Assembly (NCBI RefSeq): GCF_036227565.1
Contig: NZ_CP109460.1
Span: 124,001-188,000, forward strand
DNA from: Streptomyces sp. NBC_01454
GTDB taxonomy: Bacteria > Actinomycetota > Actinomycetes > Streptomycetales > Streptomycetaceae
Length of the DNA: 64,000 bases
Direction: 5' to 3'
Under the pieces are notes generated by a model, which saw only the letters and a list, made by a program, of their open reading frames with translations, searched no databases and was not told the DNA's origin. Within the stretch, counting starts at the first letter, position 1. Every line of letters starts with the position of its first letter. Positions 43,801 through 57,600 of the stretch are shown piece after piece. Position numbers and translations under genes: made by a program.

Positions 43801-46800
43801 GGAGGTCTCCAGCAGCAGCCGCTGCTGCGGGTCGATCGCGACCGCTTCCCGTGGGCTGATACCGAAGAACGCCGGATCGAACTGGTCGACTCCGCTGACG
43901 AATCCGCCGTGGCGCGAGTAGCTCTTCCCAGGCCGGCCCGGGGTCGGGTCATAGAGGGCATCGAGGTCCCAGCCGCGGTCATGGGGAAGCTCGGAGATCG
44001 CGTCCTCGGCCCCGGCCACCAGCCGCCACAGGTCCTCGGGACCGGCCACCCCACCCGGAAGCCGGCAGCTCATCCCGACGATGACCACCGGATCGTCCGA
44101 GACAGAAGCCAACACCGGCAGACCGGATACCGCCTCCGCCCCGGTCCCGAACAACTCATCGCCCAAGAAGCGCGCCAGAGCGACCGGCGACGGATAGTCG
44201 AAGACGACGGTAGCGGGCAGCCGCAGACCGGTTTCCGTGTTCAACCGGCCCCGCAACTCCACAGCAGTCAGCGAATCAAAACCCAAATCCCGAAAGGCAG
44301 AACGCGCTTCAAGCGACTCCGGCTTGCGGTAACCGAGAACCGCCGCAGCATGCGTACGCACCAACTCCAACAGCGCCCGCTCCCGCTCCACAACCGACAG
44401 CCCCGACAAACGCTCCCGCACCACACCAGCGCCAGAACCCTCACCACCGGCGCCGGCAGCCAACACCGCCCGCACCTCCGGCAAGTCCTCCAGCAACGGA
44501 CTCGGACGGGCACTCGTGAACGCCGGAGCGAACCGCTCCCACGCCACATCCGCCACCACCACCGAACCCTCACCCGCACCCACCACCGACTCCAGAGCCG
44601 ACACCGCAAGGACCGGATCCAGCGCCTTCAACCCACGCCGCAGCAGATGCTCCTCCGCACCCTCCGCATCGAGCATGCCGCCCTCAGCCCACGGACCCCA
44701 CGCCACCGAACAACCCACCACACCCCGCGCACGCCGCGCCTCCACCAACCCCTCGACAAACGCATTCCCCGCCGCATACGCCGCCTGACCACCACTCCCC
44801 CACACACCAGCGATCGACGAGAACACCACAAACGCATCCAACGCCCGATCCCGCAACGCCTCATCCAGCACCACCGCACCGCCGACCTTCGCCCCCATCA
44901 CCTCAGCGAAGTGCTCCGCACCCACGTCCCCCAACGGCACAGAATCCACCACACCCGCCGCATGAACGACGGCGTCCACCGCACACCCGGACAGCAGCTC
45001 CTGCACGGCATCCCGATCCGCGACATCACAGGCCGCCACCGTCACCTGAACCCCCAGGCCGGACAGCTCCGCCTCCAGCTCCACCGCACCAGGAGCCTCC
45101 AAGCCACGGCGACTCGTCAGGACGACATGCTCCGCACCCCGCTCGGCCACCCACCGCGCCACACGAGCACCCAGCGCGCCCGTACCACCGGTGATCAGCA
45201 CCGTCCCCCGCGGCTGCCAACCACCAGCCGCATCCCCAACCGGAGCCGGAGCGTGCACCAGCCGCCGCCCGAACACACCCGACGACCGCACCGCCACCTG
45301 ATCCTCGCCACCATCAGCCAAAACACCAACGAGCCGATCAAGAGCCCTACGGTCCACGGCCTCCGGAAGATCCACCAGACCACCCCAACGATCCGGGAAC
45401 TCCAAAGCAGCCACCCGACCCAGACCCCACACCGCAGCACCCACCGGATCCGGACCACCATCCGACCGGCCCACCGCGACAGCCCCCCGCGTCAGCAGCC
45501 ACACACGCCCACCAACACCGGCGTCCCCCAGCGCCTGCACCATCACAGCGCTACGCACCACATCAGCGCAGTCCACCACCAGCACACCGGCGACCGACTC
45601 CTCACCAGCCACCTCACGCACCCGCTCAGCCAACAACCCCCGATCCACCTCCCCCGCGACACACTCCACCCGCTCCACCGTCACACCACACGCCGCCAAC
45701 CCCTCCACCACGGCCTCGGACCACACCTCACCCGCACCCACCACCGCAAGCCAACGACCACCCAGCACCCCACCCGACTGCACCACCAACGGCTTCCACT
45801 CCACCCGATACCGCCAGCCGTCCACGGCGGACTGCTCGTGCGGCTCAGGTGTGGCGCCCGTCGATTCCAGCCAGTAGCGCTCGCGCTGGAACGCGTACGT
45901 GGGCAGATCCACCCGCCGCGCCCCGGTGCCCGCGAAGTACGCCGACCAGTCGAGCGGTGCGCCCGAAGCGAAGGCGCCGGCCATCGCCGACATCAGCGAC
46001 GTGGTCTCGGGCCGGTTTGTCCGCAGAGAGGCGAGGAATACCCGCTCGGTGCCCTCGTCCCCCGCGTCCGCAAGGCAGGCCTGTGCCATGGCGGTCAGGG
46101 TGCCTCCGGGGCCCAGCTCCAGGAGCCTCGTCACGCCGTGTTCTGCCAGCCAACGGACACCGTCGGCGAACCGGACGGCATCCCGCACGTGCCGCACCCA
46201 GTAGTCAGGGGACGTCAGCTGCTCCGCCGTGGCGAGTTCACCGGTCACATTCGAGACCACCGGGATACGCGGCTCCGCAAACGACACACTCTCCGCGACC
46301 GCCCGGAACTCCTCCAGCATCGGCTCCATCAGCGGCGAGTGGAAGGCATGGCTGACCTGAAGCCGCTTGACCTTCCGACCGTCGGACTCGAAACGCCCGG
46401 CGATCTCAGCAACCGCCGACTCCTCGCCGGACACCACCACCGACTGCGGACCATTCACCGCAGCGAGACTCACCCGCTGCTCAAGCCCTTCCAGCAGCGG
46501 CAATACCTCATCTTCGGTGGCCTGCAGCGCGACCATCGCCCCGCCCGCCGGCAACGCCTCCATCAGGCGTCCACGGGCCGCGACCAGCCGGCACGCATCC
46601 TTCAGCGACAGCACGCCCGCCACATGTGCGGCCGTCAACTCGCCGATGGAATGACCCACCAGGTATTTGGGCTTGAGTCCCCAGGACTCGATCAGCCGGT
46701 AGAGCGCCACTTCCACGGCGAAGAGCGCGGGCTGGGTGAAGGCCGTCCGGTGGAGGGCGTCGACATCGGGGGCCTCGCCGAAGACGACATCGCGCAGGGG

Positions 46801-48645
46801 GCGCTCCAGCTGGGGGTCGAGGAGGGCGCACGCCTCGTCGAATGCCGCGGCGAAGGCCGGGAACGCGGCATACAACTCCCGTCCCATTCCGGCGTGTTGG
46901 GCACCCTGGCCGGTGAAGAGGAAGGCGGTGGCACCGCGCGTCGTGCGGCCGCCGAGCACGTCGGTGTTCGGTCCCTCGATGCCCGTGGTGGCCAGTTCCT
47001 CCAGGCCGCGCAGGGCCGCGGCCCGGTCCTCGGCGAGTACCACGGCGCGGTGTTCGAACGCGGTCCGTGTGGTGGTCAGGGAGTGGCCGACGTCGGTCAG
47101 GTCCAGCTCGTCCTGCTTGACCCGCGTCAGCAGTTGTGCCGCTTGTGCGCGAAGAGCCGCCGCACTGCGGGCGGACACCACCCAGGGGACGAGGGGAAGC
47201 GTGCGGACGGGCTCGCCGTCGGTGTCCGGTGCCGGGGCCTCCTCGTCCGCCGGCGCCTCTTCCAGGATGGCGTGTGCGTTGGTGCCGCTGATGCCGAACG
47301 AGGAGACGCCGGCGCGGCGCGGGCGCCCGTCGTGCTGCCAGGGCCTCGCCTCGGTCAGTACCTCGACCTCGCCGGAGGACCACTCGATGTGGCGGGACGG
47401 CTCGGAGATGTGGAGGGTCTTGGGGAGCGACCCGTGGTGCATCGCCATGACCATCTTGATGACGCTGCCGACGCCGGCCGCCGACTGGGTGTGGCCGATG
47501 TTGGACTTGAGCGACCCGAGCTGGAGCGGTCCGTGGTCCGCACGGTCCTTTCCGTAGGTGGCGAGCAACGCCTGTGCCTCGATGGGGTCACCCAGCGAGG
47601 TACCCGTGCCATGGGCGTCGACGGCGTCGACATCGCTCGGCGAGAGTCCCGCCCGGGACAGCGCGGAGCGGATCACCCGCTGCTGGGAGGGGCCGTTGGG
47701 GGCGGTCAGGCCGTTGGAGGCGCCGTCGGAGTTGATGGCTGTGCCCCGGACGACGGCCAGCACGGGGTGGCCGTTCTTCCGGGCGTCGGAGAGCCGCTCG
47801 ACGAGCAGCATGCCGGCGCCCTCCGACCAGCCGGTGCCGTCCGCGTCGTCGGAGAACGGCTTGCAGCGGCCATCGGCGGCCAGGCCGCGCTGCCGGCTGA
47901 ACTCGAAGAACATGGCCGGGGTGCACATCACGGCGACGCCACCGGCCAGCGCCAGGTCGCATTCGCCGCGGCGCAGGGCGTGGCAGGCCCAGTGCAGGGC
48001 GACCAGCGACGAGGAGCAGGCCGTGTCGACCGTGACGGCAGGGCCTTCGAGGCCGAGGGTGTAGGCGATCCGGCCGGAGGCCACGGAGGTGGCGTTTCCG
48101 GCGAGGAGCAGCCCCTGGACGCCTTCGGGGAGGTCGGCGACGCCGATGCCGTACCCGGAGGTGGCGGCGCCGACGAACACTCCTCCGTTGGAACCGCGCA
48201 CCGACGTGGGGTCGATGCCCGCGCGTTCGAAGGCCTCCCAGGCCACTTCGAGCAGCAGTCGCTGCTGCGGGTCGGTGGCCAGTGCCTCCCGTGGGCTCAT
48301 CCCGAAGAACGCCGGGTCGAAGTACCCCGCGTCGTGGAGGAAGCCGCCTTCGCGCACAGAGATCGAGCCCGGCTTGTCCGGGTCCGGGTCATAGGCCGCG
48401 TCGACGTCCCAGCCCCGGTCGACCGGGAAGTCGGAGACGGCGTCTCCCCCTTCGGCGACCAGCTGCCACAGGTCTTCCGGACTACGCACGCTGCCGGGGT
48501 AGCGGCAGCTCATCGCCACGATGGCGATGGGCTCCTGGTCTCTGCCCTCGGCTTCGCGAAGCTGGCGACGGGTCTGCCGAAGCTCGGTCGTCACCCGCTT
48601 CAGGTACTCCATGTACTTCTCGTCGTCAGCAGCCACCAACGTCAC
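34819..48645 (-). CDS. Modular PKS, three malonyl modules each KS-AT-KR-ACP
   Basis: 4608 residues; GTG start at 48645 (a GTG three codons on is an alternative). N-terminal docking coiled coil (about 1-40). Module 1: KS Cys210, AT Ser666 and HAFH near 763 (malonyl), KR with Tyr1290, ACP near 1458. Module 2: KS Cys1690, AT Ser2138 and HAFH (malonyl), KR Tyr2750, ACP. Module 3: KS Cys3150, AT Ser3621 and HAFH (malonyl), KR Tyr4308, ACP Ser4483. KRs 1 and 2 lack LDD and have the Trp of A-type KRs (AGVWGS); KR 3 has LDD (B-type). The final residues ([15 protein letters not shown]) are a C-terminal docking tail. Together the modules add three 1,3-spaced hydroxyls, a polyol stretch. Modules 1 and 2 share a ~1.9-kb near-identical DNA block covering KR-ACP and the next KS start. 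The preceding PKS gene ends 36 bp upstream. Confidence 0.97.
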   Translation of the reverse strand: MTLVAADDEKYMEYLKRVTTELRQTRRQLREAEGRDQEPIAIVAMSCRYPGSVRSPEDLWQLVAEGGDAVSDFPVDRGWDVDAAYDPDPDKPGSISVREGGFLHDAGYFDPAFFGMSPREALATDPQQRLLLEVAWEAFERAGIDPTSVRGSNGGVFVGAATSGYGIGVADLPEGVQGLLLAGNATSVASGRIAYTLGLEGPAVTVDTACSSSLVALHWACHALRRGECDLALAGGVAVMCTPAMFFEFSRQRGLAADGRCKPFSDDADGTGWSEGAGMLLVERLSDARKNGHPVLAVVRGTAINSDGASNGLTAPNGPSQQRVIRSALSRAGLSPSDVDAVDAHGTGTSLGDPIEAQALLATYGKDRADHGPLQLGSLKSNIGHTQSAAGVGSVIKMVMAMHHGSLPKTLHISEPSRHIEWSSGEVEVLTEARPWQHDGRPRRAGVSSFGISGTNAHAILEEAPADEEAPAPDTDGEPVRTLPLVPWVVSARSAAALRAQAAQLLTRVKQDELDLTDVGHSLTTTRTAFEHRAVVLAEDRAAALRGLEELATTGIEGPNTDVLGGRTTRGATAFLFTGQGAQHAGMGRELYAAFPAFAAAFDEACALLDPQLERPLRDVVFGEAPDVDALHRTAFTQPALFAVEVALYRLIESWGLKPKYLVGHSIGELTAAHVAGVLSLKDACRLVAARGRLMEALPAGGAMVALQATEDEVLPLLEGLEQRVSLAAVNGPQSVVVSGEESAVAEIAGRFESDGRKVKRLQVSHAFHSPLMEPMLEEFRAVAESVSFAEPRIPVVSNVTGELATAEQLTSPDYWVRHVRDAVRFADGVRWLAEHGVTRLLELGPGGTLTAMAQACLADAGDEGTERVFLASLRTNRPETTSLMSAMAGAFASGAPLDWSAYFAGTGARRVDLPTYAFQRERYWLESTGATPEPHEQSAVDGWRYRVEWKPLVVQSGGVLGGRWLAVVGAGEVWSEAVVEGLAACGVTVERVECVAGEVDRGLLAERVREVAGEESVAGVLVVDCADVVRSAVMVQALGDAGVGGRVWLLTRGAVAVGRSDGGPDPVGAAVWGLGRVAALEFPDRWGGLVDLPEAVDRRALDRLVGVLADGGEDQVAVRSSGVFGRRLVHAPAPVGDAAGGWQPRGTVLITGGTGALGARVARWVAERGAEHVVLTSRRGLEAPGAVELEAELSGLGVQVTVAACDVADRDAVQELLSGCAVDAVVHAAGVVDSVPLGDVGAEHFAEVMGAKVGGAVVLDEALRDRALDAFVVFSSIAGVWGSGGQAAYAAGNAFVEGLVEARRARGVVGCSVAWGPWAEGGMLDAEGAEEHLLRRGLKALDPVLAVSALESVVGAGEGSVVVADVAWERFAPAFTSARPSPLLEDLPEVRAVLAAGAGGEGSGAGVVRERLSGLSVVERERALLELVRTHAAAVLGYRKPESLEARSAFRDLGFDSLTAVELRGRLNTETGLRLPATVVFDYPSPVALARFLGDELFGTGAEAVSGLPVLASVSDDPVVIVGMSCRLPGGVAGPEDLWRLVAGAEDAISELPHDRGWDLDALYDPTPGRPGKSYSRHGGFVSGVDQFDPAFFGISPREAVAIDPQQRLLLETSWEALERTGIDPQTLRGSRAGVFVGSNGQDYPALLLSTPEGQDGYLGTGNAAAVVSGRISYALGLEGPAVTVDTACSSSLVALHLAVQSLRSGECDLALAGGVTVMSTPGAFIEFSQQRGLAADGRCKAFSDAADGTGWGEGAGVLVVERLSDARRKGHRVLAVVRGSAVNQDGASNGLTAPNGPSQQRVIRQALAGAGLSPSDVDVVEAHGTGTSLGDPIEAQALLATYGQDRDGDRPLWLGSVKSNIGHTQAAAGAAGVIKMVLALQHGVLPQTLHAEEPSSHVDWSAGNVRLLTEAVAWPEGERLRRAGVSAFGVSGTNAHVVIEQAPVEESAVAQQVGEVGVAPWVVSARSPEGVRAQAQRLLAYVEARPELGMAEVGFALATTRSAFEHRAVVLGSERAELLAGLTGVAEGTAAVNAVSGAVDTGGRLALLFTGQGAQRLGMGRELYDAFPVFADAFDAVCAYFDGELVTPLRDVVFGEDAERLNQTGFTQPALFAVEVALSRLVESFGVRPDFLVGHSIGELVAAHIAGVLSLPDACRLVAARGRLMQALPAGGAMVALQATEDEVLPLLEGQEQRVSIAAVNGPRSVVVSGEESAVAAIAGHFESDGRKVKRLKVSHAFHSPLMEPMLEEFRAVAESVAYAEPRIPVVSNVTGELAAAEELASPDYWVRHVREAVRFADGVRWLEQQGVSRFLEIGPDGTLTAMAQLCLSAPDLLLLPVMRKDRSETEALLTAVSHVFVLGTEVDWGTCFPVARRVDLPTYAFQRERFWPTPAPAADPTEGWRYRVEWKPLVVQSGGVLGGRWLAVVGAGEVWSEAVVEGLSACGVSVERVECVAGEVDRGLLAERVREVAGEEPVAGVLVVDCADVARSAVMVQALGAAGVGGRVWWVTRGAVAVGRSDGGPDPVGAAVWGLGRVAALELPDRWGGLVDLPEAVDGGVLDRLVEVLAHGAEDQVAVRASGVFGRRLGHAPAPAGGSSVDGWRPRGTVLITGGTGALGARVARWVAERGAEHVVLTSRRGLEAPGAVELEAELSGLGVQVTVAACDVADRSAVEELLSGCAVDAVVHAAGVVDSVPLGDVDAEHFAEVMGAKVGGAVVLDEALRDRALDAFVVFSSIAGVWGSGGQAAYAAGNAFVEGLVEARRARGVVGCSVAWGPWAEGGMLDAEGAEEHLLRRGLKALDPVLAVSALESVVGAGEGSVVVADVAWERFAPAFTSARPSPLLEDLPEVRAVLAAGAGGEGSGAGVVRERLSGLSVVERERALLELVRTHAAAVLGYRKPESLEARSAFRDLGFDSLTAVELRGRLNTETGLRLPATVVFDYPSPVALARFLGDELFGTGAEAVSGLPVLASVSDDPVVIVGMSCRLPGGVAGPEDLWRLVAGAEDAISELPHDRGWDLDALFGNDADHTGGSRTRAGGFLYDSGDFDADFFGISPREAVTMDPQQRLLLEISWEALERAGIDPAALRGSRTGVFAGTNYQGYGSAAHTLPEGTEGQLLTGHATSVTSGRVSYALGLEGPAVTVDTACSSSLVALHLAAQALRLGECDLAFAGGVTVMATPGAFVEFGRQGGLAGDGRCKAFSDDADGTGWGEGAGMVLVERLSDARRNGHPVLAVLRGSAVNQDGASNGLTAPNGPSQQRVIRAALANAGLDAHEVDAVEAHGTGTSLGDPIEAQALIATYGQDRAADRPLWLGSLKSNIGHTQSAAGVAGVIKMVLALQKGVLPRTLHVTEPSSHVDWSAGEVRLLTRAVEWPQHELPRRAAVSSFGISGTNAHVVLEQYGAVDGGPEGATALDGAVSADAVRAADDGAGDLAGPVVWPLSARSGAALRDQAKRLRAHLTDRPDLPVGDVGYSLATTRAAFDHRAALVAEDRDAFLKGLAALARGEDTAELVRGHADTGGKLVFLFSGQGSQRAGMGRELHARFSAYAAAFDEVCAEFDRHLERPLREVVFADEGTPEAALLDRTAYTQPALFAVETALHALVTSWGIRPDVLIGHSIGELTAAHVAGVLTLEDACRLVAARGRLMQALPEGGAMIAVQAAEEEVLPLLEGLADRAGIAAVNGPSAVVVSGAQDTVTEIAAQLAERGRKTRRLRVSHAFHSPLMDTMLAEFGEIARGVRYAPPRVPVISNLTGEPAADADLTSPDYWVRHVREAVRFCDGVRRLEADGVRTYLELGPDGALAATAWESLREPGEEAAALPVLRRERPEVRSALLAAARLHVRGLGTGPAALYGEHARRVELPTYAFQRSRYWLEPAGSRTGVEAAQSIDDQFWAAVESADPGELAERLHLAGDAPLREVLPALSSWRHQQRERTVADGWEYRVTWRPAADAPAPVLSGTWLLAHPAGHGGRAWETAIAAGLTAHGAAAVVPFEVDCARADRKSLADQLGTLLGESGPVGGVLSLLGTDEEPHRSQPATPGGLAATMALVQALDDLGTGAPLWCATTGAVAVREGEAVPSPVQAAVWGLGRVAALEQPQSWGGLVDLPTGPDERAVERLCAVLEAGPGEDQVAVRGSGVFVRRLVRVQAPGAAPHTDEPWACAGTVLITGGTGALGAHVARRLADRGAEHLILAGRRGAQAEGAAELRAELTARGTRVTLAACDAADRDALARLLAEHPVDAVFHAAGVLDDGLLAGLDGARLDAVLRSKMAAAAHLHELTDGLTAFVLFSSFAGTVGATGQANYAAANAYLDALAEHRHALGLPATSVAWGPWAGAGMAAGSAGDEQLAERLTRGGMATLDPRLAVDALERAVTRGDTTLTVADVDWARFVPGFTSVRTSALFAELPEARQATPERESADSDGPGGLRTVRAQLAGRSETDQERVLVTLVRTHVAGVLGYDAVDAIDPKRAFSELGFDSLMAVELRNRLCLATGTQLPATLLFDHPTAAALARHLRKQVAAGDAAGALPALAELDRLEDALAEVAQDDPQRARIASRLQMLLAKCHEREDTDTAANDDAGVSDRINSATADEIFDFIDNDLGMS
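39572..41440 (-). repeat. Direct repeat copy 1 (KR-ACP-KS start), GRINS-like
   Basis: Matches 43952-45820 at a constant offset of 4380 bases. From 39782 to about 40416 I see no difference (about 630 bp). From about 40580 onward scattered substitutions appear. The + strand is C/A-rich throughout. Confidence 0.85.
41930..43050 (-). repeat. AT/KS segment shared with 62880-64000
   Basis: Near-identical to the end of the window at an offset of 20949 bases. More than 200 bp without a difference (around 42320-42530 versus 63270-63480), then scattered substitutions. The two copies are in different PKS genes. Confidence 0.8.
43952..45820 (-). repeat. Direct repeat copy 2 (KR-ACP-KS start), GRINS-like
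   Basis: Partner of 39572-41440. It covers the module 1 KR and ACP and the start of the module 2 KS of the same PKS gene. Confidence 0.85.
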
Positions 48646-48681
48646 ATCCTCGAACAGAGCCGAGCGGTTCCCCGCGTCCGG

Positions 48682-51600
48682 TCACGACGTTCCCAGTTCC
48701 TTGTCGATGAGGTCGAACAGTTCGCCGGCGGTCGATGCCGATGCCAGTTCGCCGTCGTCCCCATCGGTTTTCGCGTACGGATCCGCGCCTTGCTCCTGCT
48801 TGCCGTCGCCCTGCCAGTGCGCGGCCAGGGCCCGCAGCCGGTCGGCGATCTCGGCCCGTTCCTCGTCTCCGACCGTGGCCCCGGCCAGTGCCGCCTCCAG
48901 CCGGGTGAGCTCGCCGAGGATCGGCTGCGCACCCGAGATCTCGGGCAGGTCGATCTCGTCCAGGACATGGCGGACCAGGACGAGCGGCGTCGGGTAGTCG
49001 AAGACGAGGGTGGCGGGCAGCCTGAGCTGCGTCGCCGCGTTGAGGTGGTTGCGGAGTTCCACCGCCGTCAGCGAGTCGAAGCCCAGTTCCTTGAAGGCCT
49101 GGTCGGGTTCGATGTCCTCGGCGGATCCGTGCCCGAGGACGAGGGCCACCTGAGTGCAGACCAGGTCGAGCAGATACTGTTCGCGGTCCGCCGGAGGCAG
49201 TGCGGCCAGTCGTGCTGCGAGATCCTGCGCCGCTTCCGCTCCCTTCGCCGCGGCGGCGGTCGCGGTCTGGCGGCGGGCGGGTGCCCGGACCAGGCCGCGC
49301 AGCAGCGGCGGTACGGCCTCGGGGTGGGCGCGCAGCGGCGCCGTGTCGAGGTTCATCGGCAGCAGCAGCGGCCGGGCCAGGTCCCGCGCGGTGTCGAGCA
49401 GGCCGAGCCCCTGTTCCGGGGTGAGCGCGAGCATGCCGCCGCGGGCCATCCGCTGCAGATCGACCTCGCTGAGCTCGCCTGTCATGCCGACGCCGGGAGC
49501 CCAGGCGCCCCACGCCAGCGACTGTGCGGGGAGGCCCAGTCCACCGCGCCGGCAGGCCAGCGCGTCCACGAAGGCGTTCGCGGCCGCGTAGTTGGCCTGC
49601 CCGGCGCTGCCGAACGTCCCCGCCACCGAGGAGAAGACGACGAACGCCGCCAGATCCTCGTGCCGGGTCAGCTCGTGCAGGTTGCTCACCGCGTCCACCT
49701 TCGGCGCGAGCACCGTGTCCAGCCGCTGTGGTGTCAGCGAGGACAGGATGCCGTCGTCGAGCACCCCGGCCGTGTGCACGACCGCGGTGAGCGGGTGCTG
49801 CTCGGGCACGGAGTCCAGGAGTCCGCGCAGGGCCTCGCGGTCGGCGCTGTCGCAGGCGGCGACGGTGACCTCGGCGCCGAGGGCGGCGAGTTCGTCGCGC
49901 AGTGCGTCGACGCCGGGAGCCTGCGCGCCGCGCCGGCTGGCCAGGAGGAGGTGGCGCACTCCGTGCTCGGTCACCAGATGCCGGGCCACCAGCGCGCCCA
50001 GCCCGCCGGTGCCACCGGTCACCAGTGCCGTGCCCTGCGGATCGAGGGGAGCCGGCACGGTCAGGACGACCTTGCCGATGTGCCGGGCCTGGCTGAGGTA
50101 CCGGAAGGCCTCCGGCGCTCGGCGTACGTCCCAGGCCGTCACGGGCAGGGGCCGCAAGGCGCCCCGCTCGAAGAGGTCGAGGAGCGCGGTCAGCATCTCC
50201 CCGATCCGCTCGGGCCCGGCCTCCCAGAGGTCGAACGCCCGGTAGCGCACGCCCTCGTGCGCGGCCGCGACCTCCTGCGGGTCACGGACGTCGGTCTTGC
50301 CCATCTCCAGGAACCGACCGCCGCGCGGCAGCAGCCGCAGCGAGGCGTCCACGAACTCCCGCGCCAGGGAGTCCAGCACCACATCCACACCCCGGCCACC
50401 GGTCTCGGCGAGGAAGGACGGCTCGAAGTCCAGCTCACGCGAGGACGCGATATGCGCGTCGTCCAGACCCGACGACCTAAGCGTCTCCCACTTCCCCGGG
50501 CTCGCGGTGCCGAACACCTCGGCGCCCAGGTGCCGGGCAAGCTGCACCGCGGCCATCCCCACACCGCCCGCGGCGGCATGCACCAGCACCGACTCGCCCG
50601 CCTGCACCTCGCCGAGTTCCACCAGCGCGTAGTACGCCGTCAGGAACACGACGGGAACGGAGGCGGCCTGTGCGAACGACCAGCCCTCGGGTATGCGGGC
50701 CAGCAGCCGGCGGTCGGCCACCGCGAGGGGCCCGAAGGCGCCGAAGAACATGCCCATCACCCGGTCACCCGGTTGCAGGTCCTGTACTCCGGGACCGACC
50801 TCCAGCACCACCCCGGCGCCCTCACTGCCGAGTGCGCCGGCCTCACCGGGGTACATCCCCAGCGCGTTGAGCACATCGCGGAAGTTGACGCCTCCCGCAC
50901 GCACCCCGATGCGTACCTGTCCGGCCTCCAACTCGGCTGCCGCGTCCGGGCATGCGGTCAGGAGCAGGTTGTCCAGGGTGCCCTTGTCGGCGATGTCGAG
51001 CCGCCAGGCGTCCCCGTCCGCGTCGGGCCGGCGCAGCGCCTCCGTGGACGCGACCCGGGCCAGCCGCGGTACGTGCAGCGCTCCCGCCCGTACTGCGGTC
51101 TCGGGCTCTCCGCTCGCGAGCGCGCCGGGCACGGCCGCGGCCGAGGCCGCCGTGCCGTCGAGGTCGAGGAGCGTGAACCGGCCCGGGTTCTCGACCCCGG
51201 CGGCCCGCACCAGGCCCCAGACGGCGGCCTGCGCCGGGTCCGGGTGGTCCGCGTCCGAGGTGCTCATGGCGCCGTGCGTGAGGATGACCAGCCGGGAGGC
51301 GGCGAAGCGGTCGTCGGCCAGCCACGTCTGGAGCAGTGCGAGCGTGTCGTGGGCGGCGGTGTGCGCCCCCGCGGCCGCGTCGGACGGGTCCGTACTGGTG
51401 GAGCTGACGAGCACCACGGGGGGCACCTCGTCGGCGAGCTCGCTCAGGCTGTCCGTAGCCTCCACCCGTACGCCGGCGCCGTCCAGGGCCACGGCCAGAG
51501 CCATGTCCCCGACGACCGCCCACTGCTCGTCCGGCTGCGCGGTGGGCATCGGCACGGTGTTCCAGTCCACCTGGAACAGCGCGTCGTGGTGGGCCGCGCC

Positions 51601-54600
51601 ACCGCTCACCTGCTCACCGGAGACCTGACGGAGCGTCAAGGACTCGATGGAGGCGACCGCGCCGCCCGCGGGGTCGGCCAGTTCGAGGGAGACCGCCTCG
51701 GGCCCGGACTGCACCAGACGGACGCGCAGGGCGCTGGCGCCGGCGGCCCGCAGAGAGACGCCGTTCCAGGAGAAGGGCAGCCGGCCGCGGCCGACATCCT
51801 CCATGGACACGAACATCATCGCGTGCAGCGCGGAGTCGAGCAGCGCGGGATGCAGCCCGAACGCGCCGGCCAGCCCGTCGTGCTCCTCCGGCAGTCCGAC
51901 CTCGGCGAAGATCTCGTCGCCCCGCTGCCAGACGGCCTTCAGTCCGCGGAAGACGGGACCGTAGGCGAAGCCGGCCTCGGCGAAACGGCCGTAGAAGTCG
52001 TCGACCGAGGTGGCGTCCGCGTCGCGCGGCGGCCAGACCGTGAAGTCGTACGGCTCGCCCTGGTCCGCGGTCGCTCCGGTGGACACCACGCCGCTGGCGT
52101 TGAGTACCCACGGCTGCTCGGCGAGCTCGTCCTCCGGCCGCGAGTACAGGTTCAGCGTCCGCCGTCCGGACTCGTCCGGCGGCTCCACCGCGAGCTGCAG
52201 CTGCACCGCGCCGCGCTCGGGCAGGACGAGCGGCGCCGCGATGGTGAACTCGTCCACGCGGTCGCAGCCCACCTCGTCGGCGGCGCGGACGGCCAGCTCG
52301 AGGAAGCCGGTGCCGGGGAACAGGACGGTCCCGGTCACCGCGTGGTCGCCGAGCCACGGGTGGGTGTGCAGCGACAGCCTCCCGGTGAAGAGGAAGGAGT
52401 CCGAACCGGCCACCTCGACGGCCGCGCCGAGCAGGGGGTGGTCCGCCGAGCCGAGTCCTGCCGAGCTGATGTCGCCGGTCGGCAGGACGGGCGGCTTGGG
52501 CCAGTAGCGGTGCCGCTGGAACGCGTAGGTCGGCAGACCGACGCGCCGGGCGTCGCCGTCCGTGAAGGCGGCCTCCCAGGTCAGCGGCGTCCCGGCGGTG
52601 AACACCTGGGCGAGGGCGGTGAGCAGTCCGGTCGCCTCGGGACGGTCCTTGCGGAGGGCGGGGACGAGGAGGTGGTCCGCGTCCGTGTCGCCGTCGAGGC
52701 AGCCCTGCGCCATGGCGGTCAGGGTGCCGTCCGGACCGATCTCCAGGAACCGGGTGACCTCGTGCTCCGCCAGCCACCGGACGCCGTCGGCGAAGCGGAC
52801 GGCACCGCGGACGTGCCGCACCCAGTAGTCGGGGGAGGTCAGTTCTTCGGCCGTGGCGAGCGTGCCGGTGACATTCGAGACCACCGGGATACGGGGTTCC
52901 TCGTAGGACACGCTTTCCGCGACGGTGCGGAACTCGTCGAGCATCGGCTCCATCAGCGGGGAATGGAAGGCGTGACTCACCTGGAGCCGCTTCACCTTCC
53001 TCCCCGCGGACTCGAAATGCCCGGCGATCTCCGCCACCGCGGATTGTTCACCGGCGATCACGGTCGACTTGGGGCCGTTCACCGCGGCAATACTCACCCG
53101 CTGCTCCTGGCCCTCCAGCAGCGGCACCACCTCGTCCTCGGTGGCCTGAAGGGCGACCATCGCGCCACCCGCCGGGAGTGCCTGCATCAACCGGCCGCGG
53201 GCAGCGACCAGACGGCAGGCGTCCTCCAGCGACAACACGCCCGCTACATGCGCGGCCGCCAATTCGCCGATGGAATGTCCCACCAGATAGTCGGGCCGCA
53301 CTCCGAACGATTCCACCAGCCGGAACAGCGCCACCTCTGTCGCGAACAACGCCGGCTGGGTGAAACCGGTCTGGTTCAGCGCCTCGGCATTCCCCTCGGC
53401 ATGCCCATCAGCCTCGTCACCGAAGACCACACCCCGCAGCGGGGATGCCAATTCGCTGTCGAAGTGGGCGCAGACGGAGTCGAAGGCGTCCGCGAATGCC
53501 GGGAACGCGTCGTACAACTCCCGGCCCATTCCGAGACGTTGTGCGCCCTGTCCCGTGAACAGCAGTGCCAGCCGGCCGTCAGCCTTTGCCGTGCCGGTGA
53601 GGGCGTTCGGCGCGGTTTCGTCGGCCGCTACGGCGGCCAGACCGCGGAGCAGCTCGTCCCGGTCCGTCCCGAGGACCACGGCACGGTGTTCCATGACCGA
53701 CCGGGTGGTGGCCAGCGACAGTCCCACGTCGGCGGTGCGCAGGGCCGGGAAGGTCTCCACGTGTGCGAGCAGCCGGGCGGCCTGCGCGCGGAGGGCGGAC
53801 CTGGTTTTACCGGTGATCACCCAGGGGGCGGGAGAGGTCTCCGCTGCCGCCCGGACGTCCTCGGCCGGGTCGATGCCCTCGGCAGGGTCGATGTCCGCGG
53901 CAGAGGTGGCGTTCTCGGACGGGGCTTCCTCCAGGATGGTGTGGGCGTTGGTGCCGCTGATGCCGAAGGACGACACACCGGCGCGGCGCGGCCGGCCCGT
54001 CTCCGGCCACTGCACCGACTCCGTCAGCAACCGCACGTCGCCCGCCGACCAGTCCACATGCGACGACGGCGCATCAACATGCAGCGTCTGGGGCAGCACG
54101 CCGTGCTGCAACGCCAACACCATCTTGATGACACCCGCCACACCCGCAGCCGCCTGCGTGTGCCCGATGTTCGACTTCACCGAACCCAGCCACAACGGCC
54201 CCGCCCCGCCCCGATCCTGCCCGTACGTCGCAAGCAACGCCTGCGCCTCGATCGGATCACCCAACGACGTCCCCGTGCCATGCGCCTCGACCACATCCAC
54301 ATCCGACGGCGACAGCCCCGCACCCGCCAGCGCCTGCCGGATCACCCGCTGCTGCGACGGACCATTCGGCGCCGTCAAACCATTCGACGCACCATCCTGA
54401 TTCACCGCAGAACCAGCCACCACAGCCAACACCCGATGACCATGACGCCGCGCATCCGACAACCGCTCCACCACCAACACACCCACACCCTCAGAAAACC
54501 CCGCACCATCCGCAGCATCCGAAAACGCCTTGCACCGCCCATCAGCAGCCAACCCCCGCTGCCGACTGAAATCCACAAACAACCCCGGCGTCGACATCAC

Positions 54601-57600
54601 CGTCACACCACCCGCCAACGCCAAATCACACTCACCCGCACGCAACGACTGCACCGCCAAATGCAACGCCACCAACGACGCCGAACACGCCGTATCCACC
54701 GTCACCGCAGGACCCTCAAGACCAAACGTGTACGACAACCGCCCCGACACCACACTCGCCGCATTACCCGTACCGATATAACCCCCCAAATCCTCCTCAC
54801 CCGACGCCACCAACAACCCCGTGTAATCCTGACCATTCGTCCCCGCAAACACCCCCGTACGCGAACCACGCAACGACCCAGGAACAATCCCCGCCCGCTC
54901 AAACGCCTCCCACGACGCCTCCAACAACAAACGCTGCTGCGGATCCATCGCCACCGCCTCACGCGGCGAAATCCCGAAAAACCCAGGATCGAAACCATCA
55001 ACCCCCGGCAAAAACCCACCCTCACGCGTCGACACCTTCCCCGGCACACCCGGCTCAGGGTCATACAACGCCTCAACATCCCACCCACGATCCACCGGGA
55101 ACGGCACCACACCATCCCCACCCTCAACCAACAACCCCCACAACTCCTCCGGCGACCCCACCCCACCGGGGAACCGACAACTCATCGACACAATCGCCAC
55201 CGGTTCGTCGTGCCCCGCCTGTCCTGCCGTCACGGCGGCCGGCGCCGGCGCGGACCCGTCCTGGGCTGCCGTGTCGGACAGTTCGGTGAGCAGGAAGTCG
55301 GCGAGTACCGCGCAGGTGGGGTAGTCGAAGACGAGGGTCGCGGGCAGCCGCAGTCCGGTGATGCCGTTCATGCCGTTGCGCAGCTCGACGGCGCTGAGCG
55401 AGTCGAACCCGAGGTCGCTGAAGGCCCGTTCGGGGTCGACCGCGGAGGGTCCGGCGTAGCCGAGCACGGTGGCGACATAGCTGCGGACGACGTCCAGGAC
55501 CATGGCGGCCCGATCGGCCCCGGAGAGGCCGGCGAGGTGCTGGAGCAGCTTGGCGGCGTCGGATCCGGTGTCGTCGCTGTCCTGCGCCGTCTCCAGGACG
55601 CGCCGGGCGTCCGGGAGGTCGCGCAGCAGGGCGCTGGGCCGGGGGGCGGTGAAGGCGGGGGTGAACTTGTCCCAGCCGAGGTCGGTAACGGAGACGTAGG
55701 ACTCGTCGTGGTCGAGGGCCTGCCGGAGTGCGCCGCAGGCCAGTTCGGGCTGCATGTCGTACACGCCGTAGCGCCGGAGCCGGTCGCCGACGGCGCCCTC
55801 ACCCATGCCGTCTCCGGACCAGTGGCCCCAGGCGACGGCGGTGGCGGGCAGCCCTTCGGCGCGGCGCCGGTCGGCGAGGGCGTCGAGGAAGGCGTTTCCG
55901 GGGGCGTAGTTGCCCAGGCCCGGGCCGCTGATGGTGCCGGAGGTGGAGGAGAAGAGCACGAAGGCGGACAGGTCCCGGTCCCGGGTCAGCTCGTGGAGGT
56001 TGAGCGCCGCGGTGACCTTGGCGCGCAGCACGGTGTCCATGCGGCCGGGGTCGAGGGAGTCGATCACACCGTCGTCGAGGGAGCCCGCGACATGCATCAC
56101 CGCGTCGAGCGGGTACTGCTCGGGGACGGCTGCCAGCAGGTCGCGCAGCGCGTCGCGGTCGGCGACGTCGCAGGCGGCGAAGGTGACGCGGGAGCCGAGC
56201 GCGGTGAGTTCGGCTTCGAGTTGCGCCGCGCCCGGGGCGTCGGCGCCGCGGCGGCTGGTGAGCAGCAGGTGCTCGGCGCCTTCGCGGGCCAGCCAGCGGG
56301 CGATGTGGCCGCCGACGGCGCCGGTGCCGCCGGTGACGAGGACGGTGCCGCGCGGGCGCCAGGTGCGCTGCGGCGGTGTGCCGGCCAGCGGGGCGCGGGC
56401 CAGGCGGCGGCCGTAGGCGCCGGAGCCGCGCAGGGCGATCTGGTCCTCGCCGTCCGGGTCGGCGAGCAGGGCGCAGAGGCGGTCGGCGGCCCGCTTGTCG
56501 AGCGTCTCGGGCAGGTCGATGAGGCCGCCCCAGCGGTCGGAGTGCTCCAGCGCGGCGACCCGGCCCATCCCCCAGACCAGGGCCTGGTAGGCGTGGGTGA
56601 CGGACTCGGAGCGGCCGATGGCGACCGCCCCACGGGTCCCGCACCACAGGGGCGCGCCGATGCCGAGGTCGCCGAGTGCCTGGACCAGGGACAGGGTCGC
56701 GGACAGCCCGACGGGCACGGCGGGGTGGTCGGGGTGGGCGTGCTCGTCGAGCGGGAGCAGCGACAGGACTCCGGTGAGGTCGTCGTCTCCGAGCGCCTCG
56801 CGCAGCCGGGCGCCGGTCCGCTCGCGGCTGCCGCCGTCCTCGGGCGTCAGGCCGACGAGGCGTACCCGGGCGCCGTGTGCGGTGAGGGCGTCCTGTACGG
56901 CGGCGACCCGCCCGGCGGCGTCGTCCGAGGCCGGTGCGGGGCCCACCAGCAGCCAGGTGCCGTGCAGGGCGGCGGCGCTGCGCTCGGCGAGCGGTGACCA
57001 GCGCACGGTGTAGCGCCAGCTGTCGACGGTGGACTTCTCGCGGCTGTTCCTGCGCCACGAGGAGAGCGCGGGCAGTACGGCGCTCAGCGGCTGATTGCCG
57101 TCCAGGTGGAGCGTGTCGGTCAGCGCCTGGAGGTCTTCCTTCTCGACGCTCTCCCAGAACTTCGCTTCGACAGCGTCGGACAGCGGCCCGTCCTGGGCGT
57201 CGGCGGCGGTCAGTTCGCGTGCCTGGGGCCAGTACCGCGCACGCTGGAAGGCGTAGGTCGGCAGGTCGACGCGGGGTGCGCCGGTGCCGGCGAAGACGGT
57301 GCTCCAGTCGACGGCCACGCCCTGTGCGTGTGCTTCGGCGAGGGAGGTGAGGAGCCGGCCGAGGCCGCCCTCGTCCCGGCGCAGGGTGCCGAGCACGGCG
57401 GCGTCCGTGCCGAGCGCGTCCACGCAGTCGCGGATCCCGCCGGACAACACGGGGTGCGGGCTGACCTCGATGAAGGCACGGTGTCCGGCGGCCACCAGGC
57501 CGCGGATGGCGTCCTCGAACCGTACGGTCTGCCGCAGGTTGGTGTACCAGTAGTCGGGGTCGAGGCCGGTGGTGTCCTGCCACTGGCCGGTGACGGTGGA

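Noticed and set aside
43909..56997. A 13-kb uninterrupted + strand frame opposite the PKS genes
   Set aside because: It is antisense to clear KS/AT/KR domains and spans the gene boundary at 48646-48681. Its protein is a low-complexity His/Arg/Gln-rich string, as expected from the complement of high-GC codons.
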